A DNA stretch of 64,000 nt from Mesorhizobium sp. 65-26 (lineage in GTDB: Bacteria; Pseudomonadota; Alphaproteobacteria; Rhizobiales; Rhizobiaceae). Shown here one piece after another: positions 59,740 to 64,000 of the stretch; the stretch's first letter is position 1; the number at the start of each line of letters is the position of its first letter. A program made the translations under genes and the position numbers. Under the pieces are notes generated by a model that saw nothing but the letters and a program-made list of their open reading frames with translations, was not told the DNA's origin and did not search any database. Location: contig MKVL01000032.1 of the NCBI GenBank assembly GCA_001899205.1, positions 312,302-376,301 of the forward strand, written 5' to 3'.

Positions 59740-59762
59740 CCGAAAAGTCGCGGACTTTTCGG
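59740..59762. repeat. Short palindrome related to the GATCCCGAAAAG repeats
   Basis: CCGAAAAGTC-GCG-GACTTTTCGG is a perfect 10-bp stem. It is preceded by TTGATC and followed by GATCTTCGCTC, so it is a trimmed relative of the repeats at 53462 and 60831. It lies between the convergent MOSC and lysE stops, where it may also help termination. Confidence 0.65.
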
Positions 59763-59791
59763 TACGAAATGATCTTCGCTCCGACCGCTGA

Positions 59792-60403
59792 TCAGCGCGC
59801 CGCGATCGCCGCCGCCGCTCCGGCCATGGTGGTCGCGCTGACGCAATTGGCGATCCGCATCGCCCGTTTGCTGCGCAGCAGCTTGCGCGCCTGGGAAGCG
59901 GCCAGCACCCAGGCGAGGTCGATGGCGATGAGCACCACGGCCATCGTGACCGTAAGCTCGACCCAGCCCACCACCGTGACCTTGGCGAGGTCGATGATCG
60001 TCGGCAGCAGCGCCAGGTAGAACATCATGATCTTGGGGTTGCCGAGCGTCACCGCCATGCCGGCGAAGAACAGCTTGAGGGGTGAGTCCTCGCGCGGCAT
60101 CTCGCCCGTCCTGGCCTCGACCGGCGCGGTCCACATCTTCCAGGCGAGATAGGCCAGGTAGGCGACACCGGCCCATTTGACGATGACGAAGGCGAGATGG
60201 AAGGTCTGCGCCACCACTGCCAGGCCGAAGACCGCCAGCGACAACCAGATGCCTTCGCCGATCCACATGGCGAGCAGGAAGGGAAAGACATCACGGAAAC
60301 CCTTCGAGATCACCCGCGCGACCAGCGCGGCGATCGAAGGCCCCGGCGAGCCGGCGGCGACGAACAGCGCGGCGGCGAAGATCATCAGCGAGGTGAGTTG
60401 CAT
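59792..60403 (-). CDS. LysE family amino acid exporter
   Basis: A 203-residue inner-membrane protein with about six hydrophobic segments and the LysE/RhtB pattern GSPGPSIAALVARVISKGFR and TLGNPKIMMFYLALLPTI. It exports amino acids or similar metabolites. The ATG at 60403 gives normal length; the frame is open upstream but Arg-rich. Substrate unknown. Confidence 0.92.
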   Translation of the reverse strand: MQLTSLMIFAAALFVAAGSPGPSIAALVARVISKGFRDVFPFLLAMWIGEGIWLSLAVFGLAVVAQTFHLAFVIVKWAGVAYLAYLAWKMWTAPVEARTGEMPREDSPLKLFFAGMAVTLGNPKIMMFYLALLPTIIDLAKVTVVGWVELTVTMAVVLIAIDLAWVLAASQARKLLRSKRAMRIANCVSATTMAGAAAAIAAR

Positions 60404-60941
60404 GGCATGGTCCGTCCTGCGGCGGTGCGCCCGGAGCAATTCCAGCGTCCGGAATGTTCTCGACGATACCCGATCGAAGGACATTTGGCATCCCGCACCG
60501 GCTGATGGCCTTTGCCATGGGTCGCATCAGCCTTTCGGGGATTACACGTGCCGTGCCGTTCCACCGGTCGCTGCCCTTGCCCGGCAGCCGCCTTGCGGCT
60601 AGAAGGGCCGCCCCGACATCCATTTCGAGCTTCACTTTGCCTCAGTAAGCGCCGGTCTCGTCAACTCCTCTGAATGCACCGCAAGGCTCCGCAGTGGCGG
60701 CGCCTGCATTGTTCACGTGTTCTTCAGGCGGCGGTTCGAGACCGGTTTGGCATTGCTGAACCGCTGCCGCGCGCCAACTCGCCGCGAGGCCCGATCTTCA
60801 CAGACGCAGTTCCACGCCGCGCCCGCCTGGGCATGATCCCGAAAAGTGGTACCCGGTTTTCGGAAGCGATCATGCCCGACAGATAAGGGCATCTCGACAT
60901 TGCCGTCCTGACGAACTTCCCAACGGGAAGGGCTTTTCGGC
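60404..60941. other. Long intergenic region between lysE and DUF1062 gene
   Basis: 538 bases with no supported gene on either strand. Open frames here are short and have no recognisable pattern. The only structured part is the palindromic repeat at 60831-60876. The stretch may be decayed coding DNA or a regulatory gap. Confidence 0.6.
60831..60876. repeat. Dispersed palindrome, GATCCCGAAAAGTGGTA copy
   Basis: GCATGATCCCGAAAAGTGGT then ACCCGGTTTTCGG and GATCATGCC: about 46 bases, near-identical in layout to the copy at 53462. It lies 65 bases before the DUF1062 gene. Confidence 0.7.
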
Positions 60942-61565
60942 ATGTCTGGACTTCTGCGCACCCACTGGGCCATCGCGCCCGTCACCGCGCCTCGACCCCT
61001 TATCAACTGCAATCGCTGCGGCGGCCCGAGGCCGTACCGGTGCAGCGACAAATTCCGCGTCAACGCCAACGGCAAGCGCATCGACGTCTGGCTGATCTAC
61101 CGCTGCATCGGTTGCGACAATTCCTGGAACTTCACCATTCTGGAGCGCCGCAACCGCCGCGACATCGAGCCGACCATGCTTGCCGCGCTGGAAAGCAATG
61201 ACCCGGCATTTGCCCGCCGCCATGCCTTCGACGCGGCGGCCCTACGCTGCAGGGTCGGCCATGTCGAGGAGTTCCCCGAGGTGACCGTGCGCAAGCGCGG
61301 CCTCGACGGAGCGGAAGCGGCTACCGTGCTGGAGTTGCGGCTCGATCTCGAGCTTCCCGTCTCCGCCCGCCTCGATCGGATGCTGGCCGGCGAACTCGGC
61401 ATGTCGCGCTCGCGCCTTCAGGCGCTCGACGAGAAAGGCCGGCTGGCGATCGCGCCGGAAGGCGGCAAGGCCCTGCGCAAGCCGGTGCGGCATGGGACGG
61501 TCGTTCGCATCGACCTTGCCGGAGAATCCGACCGGGCGGCCATTTTCACCGCGGCCGGCGGCTGA
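60942..61565 (+). CDS. DUF1062 protein with zinc-ribbon and S4-like domain
   Basis: A 207-residue protein recognised as DUF1062. The N-terminal half has CxxC pairs at Cys23/Cys26 and Cys55/Cys58 (NCNRCGG and YRCIGCDNSW) plus a lone Cys34, a likely zinc site. The C-terminal third has an S4-like pattern: LPVSARLDRMLAGELGMSRS, RLQALDEKGRLAI and a late GTVVRIDL, as in RNA-binding S4 domains. This combination suggests an RNA- or ribosome-associated protein (inference). Neighbour of typA, but on the opposite strand. Confidence 0.8.
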   Translation: MSGLLRTHWAIAPVTAPRPLINCNRCGGPRPYRCSDKFRVNANGKRIDVWLIYRCIGCDNSWNFTILERRNRRDIEPTMLAALESNDPAFARRHAFDAAALRCRVGHVEEFPEVTVRKRGLDGAEAATVLELRLDLELPVSARLDRMLAGELGMSRSRLQALDEKGRLAIAPEGGKALRKPVRHGTVVRIDLAGESDRAAIFTAAGG

Positions 61566-61571
61566 AACGAA

Positions 61572-61601
61572 GAAGGGAGGAAGCCGATGCTTCCTCCCTT
61601 C
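61572..61601 (-). terminator. Terminator between DUF1062 gene and typA
   Basis: GAAGGGAGGAAGC-CGAT-GCTTCCTCCCTTC: a perfect 13-bp stem. On the minus strand it is followed by TTCGTTTC, behind the typA stop. The two genes are convergent, so it may serve both. Confidence 0.75.
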
Positions 61602-61626
61602 GAAAAATGCGACCTGTAGCGTTATC

Positions 61627-63456
61627 TTATGCCGCGCCGACGGCCTTGGCCGACTTCTCGAAGCGCTTACGCTCGTTCGGGTCGAGATAGAGCTTGCGCA
61701 GACGGATGGTCTTCGGCGTCACCTCGACCAGCTCGTCGTCCTGGATCCAGGCCAGCGCGCGCTCCAGCGTCATGCGGATCGGCGGGGTCAGCTTGACGGC
61801 CTCGTCCTTGCCGGCGGCGCGGATGTTGGTCAGCTTCTTGCCCTTCAGCACATTGACCTCGAGGTCGTTGTCGCGGGAGTGGATGCCGATGATCATGCCC
61901 TGGTAGACCTTGACGCCCGGATCGATGATCATCGGGCCGCGATCCTCCAAGTTCCACATGGCGTAGGCAACGGACTCGCCCTGCTCGTTGGAGATCAGCA
62001 CGCCGTTGGTGCGACCGGCGAGTTCACCCTTGTAGGGGCCGTACTCGTGGAAAAGCCGGTTCATCACGGCGGTGCCGCGCGTATCGGTCAGCAGTTCCGA
62101 CTGATAGCCGATCAGGCCGCGCGTCGGCGCGTGGAAGACCAGGCGCTGGCGATTGCCGCCCGAAGGACGCAGCTCGACCATCTCGGCCTTGCGCTCCGAC
62201 ATCTTCTGCACGACGACGCCGGCATGTTCCTCGTCGACGTCGATGACGACTTCCTCGATCGGCTCCAGCGTTTCGCCGTTCTCGCCCTTCTGCATGACGA
62301 CGCGCGGCCGCGACACGGCAAGCTCGAAGCCTTCGCGGCGCATCGTCTCGATCAGCACGGCAAGCTGAAGTTCGCCACGGCCCGACACGAAGAAAGAATC
62401 CTTGTCCGGCGATTCCTCGATCTTCAGCGCGACATTGCCTTCGGCCTCGCGCAGCAGGCGGTCGCGGATGACGCGGCTGGTCACCTTGTCGCCTTCGGTG
62501 CCGGCGAGCGGCGAATCGTTGACCAGGAAGGACATGGTGACGGTCGGCGGATCGATCGGCTGCGCGTGCAGCGGCTCGCTCACCGACAGATCGCAGAACG
62601 TGTCTGCGACGGTACCCTTGGACAGGCCGGCGATGGCGACGATGTCACCCGCCTGCGCTTCCTCGATCGGCTGGCGCTCGAGGCCGCGGAAGGCGAGGAT
62701 CTTGGAGACGCGGCCGGTCTCGATCTGGGTGCCGTCATGGTGCAGCACCTTGACGGCCTGGTTGGACTTCAGCGAACCGCTTTCGATGCGTCCGGTGATG
62801 ATGCGGCCGAGGAACGGGTTGGCTTCCAGGATGGTGCCGATCATGCGGAACGGGCCAGGATGGACGGTCGGCGCCGGCACGTGCTTGACGACGAGGTCGA
62901 ACAGCGGCGCGAGGCCCTGGTCCTTCGGGCCTTCCGGATTTTCCGACACCCAGCCATCCCGGCCGGAACCGTAGAGGATCGGGAAGTCGAGCTGCTCGTC
63001 GGTGGCGTCGAGCGCGGCGAACAGGTCGAACACCTCGTTGATGACCTCGACATGGCGGGCGTCGGGACGGTCGATCTTGTTGATGACGACGATCGGCCGC
63101 AGGCCGACCTTGAGCGCCTTGCCGACCACGAACTTGGTCTGCGGCATCGGGCCTTCGGCGGCGTCGACCAGCACGATGGCCGAATCCACCATCGACAGGA
63201 TGCGCTCGACCTCGCCGCCGAAATCGGCGTGGCCGGGCGTGTCGACGATGTTGATGCGGGTGCCGTGCCAGTCGACCGAAGTCGCCTTGGCAAGGATGGT
63301 GATGCCGCGTTCCTTTTCGAGATCGTTGGAATCCATGGCGCGTTCGGCGACGCGCTGGTTGTCTCGGAAGGCGCCGGATTGCTTCAGAAGCTGGTCGACG
63401 AGGGTGGTTTTGCCATGGTCGACGTGCGCGATGATCGCGATATTACGGAGGTTCAT
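61627..63456 (-). CDS. typA: Translational GTPase TypA/BipA
   Basis: A 609-residue ribosome-binding GTPase involved in 50S assembly and stress or cold growth. G motifs are intact: [17 protein letters not shown] (G1), LEKERGITI (G2), [15 protein letters not shown] (G3) and [12 protein letters not shown] (G4). The C-terminal TypA-specific domain ends with [11 protein letters not shown]. The ATG at 63456 ([11 protein letters not shown]) is the family start. Confidence 0.97.
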   Translation of the reverse strand: MNLRNIAIIAHVDHGKTTLVDQLLKQSGAFRDNQRVAERAMDSNDLEKERGITILAKATSVDWHGTRINIVDTPGHADFGGEVERILSMVDSAIVLVDAAEGPMPQTKFVVGKALKVGLRPIVVINKIDRPDARHVEVINEVFDLFAALDATDEQLDFPILYGSGRDGWVSENPEGPKDQGLAPLFDLVVKHVPAPTVHPGPFRMIGTILEANPFLGRIITGRIESGSLKSNQAVKVLHHDGTQIETGRVSKILAFRGLERQPIEEAQAGDIVAIAGLSKGTVADTFCDLSVSEPLHAQPIDPPTVTMSFLVNDSPLAGTEGDKVTSRVIRDRLLREAEGNVALKIEESPDKDSFFVSGRGELQLAVLIETMRREGFELAVSRPRVVMQKGENGETLEPIEEVVIDVDEEHAGVVVQKMSERKAEMVELRPSGGNRQRLVFHAPTRGLIGYQSELLTDTRGTAVMNRLFHEYGPYKGELAGRTNGVLISNEQGESVAYAMWNLEDRGPMIIDPGVKVYQGMIIGIHSRDNDLEVNVLKGKKLTNIRAAGKDEAVKLTPPIRMTLERALAWIQDDELVEVTPKTIRLRKLYLDPNERKRFEKSAKAVGAA

Positions 63457-63655
63457 GTCCTGGTCTCGGGAGCGTTGCGGGCGGCAGGCCAAACGGCGCC
63501 GCCTCTTTCGGTTGCGCGGCTCTTACAGGTTTTTTCGCATTTGCGAAAGGGGACGCCACCCCCCAAATGACGGTTACCGATTCTTAAACCTTCTGATGTG
63601 AAATGAAACCGTTAACCAAGGCGGGACCTTCAGGGGTGCCGGACAGTTCGACATC

Positions 63656-63937
63656 ATGACCGATAGACTAACCCGTTTCTGGCCGCTCATCGCGGCGGCG
63701 TCGTTCGCAGTGCTGCTCGCCGTCAACGCCGCGCAGTCCGCGGCGACGCGTACCGACACGCACACCCTCCTGCCGACGGACGCCACCCCGGCGCAGCAGG
63801 CCTATGCCGACGCGCCCGACGGGGTCGATCCTATCGTGACCGGTCCGGTCAGCACCGCCTTCAAGCAGCGCCAGGCCGCCGCCGGCTGCGAAACCGCCTC
63901 CTGGCCGAACATTCCGCTGGTCTGCTATCCCGACTGA
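63656..63937 (+). CDS. Small exported protein of unknown function
   Basis: A 93-residue protein. The first 28 residues look like a signal peptide (MTDRLTRFWPLIAAASFAVL then AVNAAQSAA). The mature part is short, Thr/Ala/Asp-rich, and has two cysteines near the end (GCETASWPNIPLVCYPD) that could form a disulfide. No family recognised. It lies divergent from typA by 199 bases. Confidence 0.6.
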   Translation: MTDRLTRFWPLIAAASFAVLLAVNAAQSAATRTDTHTLLPTDATPAQQAYADAPDGVDPIVTGPVSTAFKQRQAAAGCETASWPNIPLVCYPD

Positions 63938-63946
63938 TCGCGCCTC

Positions 63947-63970
63947 GCCCTCCCCCAGCGGGAGGGCCTT
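63947..63970 (+). terminator. Possible terminator after the small exported protein gene
   Basis: GCCCTCCC-CCAGC-GGGAGGGC stem followed by CTTT, starting 10 bases behind the stop codon. The T-run is short. Confidence 0.5.
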
Positions 63971-64000
63971 TGCCGGGCGCGGCCTGAGTAGACAGGCCGC

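Overview
This 64 kb window is GC-rich chromosomal DNA from an alphaproteobacterium of the order Rhizobiales (Hyphomicrobiales). A Mesorhizobium-like member of the Phyllobacteriaceae fits best. This rests on recognised gene families and gene order, not on a database search: an F1-only atpHAGDC operon without F0 genes, an obgE/GNAT/rpmA/rplU cluster with an L21 that carries a helix-hairpin-helix tail, a BigR/Blh sulfide operon, a Usg-like gene, an Ala/Lys/Pro-rich AtpD N-terminus, and short intergenic palindromes with a GATCCCGAAAAG core.

Layout. 1-4.3 kb: obgE (cut by the window edge), an endonuclease/exonuclease/phosphatase-family gene, a GNAT gene, rpmA, rplU and tRNA-Ser(CGA). 4.4-18.4 kb is an accessory stretch rich in regulators. 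It holds an MFS/deacetylase/LuxR operon, a secreted protein, a small YadA-like trimeric adhesin, a TetR-glycosyltransferase-arylamine N-acetyltransferase-LuxR set, a GGDEF protein, and a set of two small ferredoxin-fold proteins, a hydrolase and an ECF sigma factor with a SnoaL tail. 18.4-27.2 kb is a sulfur region of two codirectional operons: blh-bigR-yeeE-yeeE-tauE (sulfide/persulfide detoxification and sulfur export) and ROK regulator-ABC permease-ATPase-binding protein-sulfatase (uptake and cleavage of an organic sulfate ester). 27.2-31 kb: an ECF42-type sigma factor with its YciI partner, and a propeller-sulfotransferase gene broken by one in-frame stop. 31-38.2 kb: recQ, hexuronate genes (kduD, uxaC, and divergent uxuB) and a long lepB.

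38.2-50.4 kb is core: atpHAGDC, a small membrane protein, priA, transaldolase, lptE and leuS. 50.5-56.7 kb: yggS, two aldo/keto reductases, a LysR/MFS pair, DoxX and a Usg-like protein. 57-64 kb: acsA, a MOSC protein, a LysE exporter, a DUF1062 protein with a zinc site and an S4-like tail, typA, and a small exported protein.

The best candidates for new biology are in 4.4-31 kb. Several transcription units there have clear palindromes in front of them: a 35-bp site over the tetR ribosome binding site, a 16-bp-arm inverted repeat just before the blh ribosome binding site, a 9-bp-arm AT-rich site before the ROK gene, and short palindromes before the MFS operon and in the GGDEF/monooxygenase gap. 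Several enzymes there depart from the family catalytic pattern: the NAT has Glu where the triad Asp is expected, and the glycosyltransferase has Asn where the catalytic His is expected. Start codons were chosen from ribosome binding sites, overlaps and family length, and often differ from the longest open frame.
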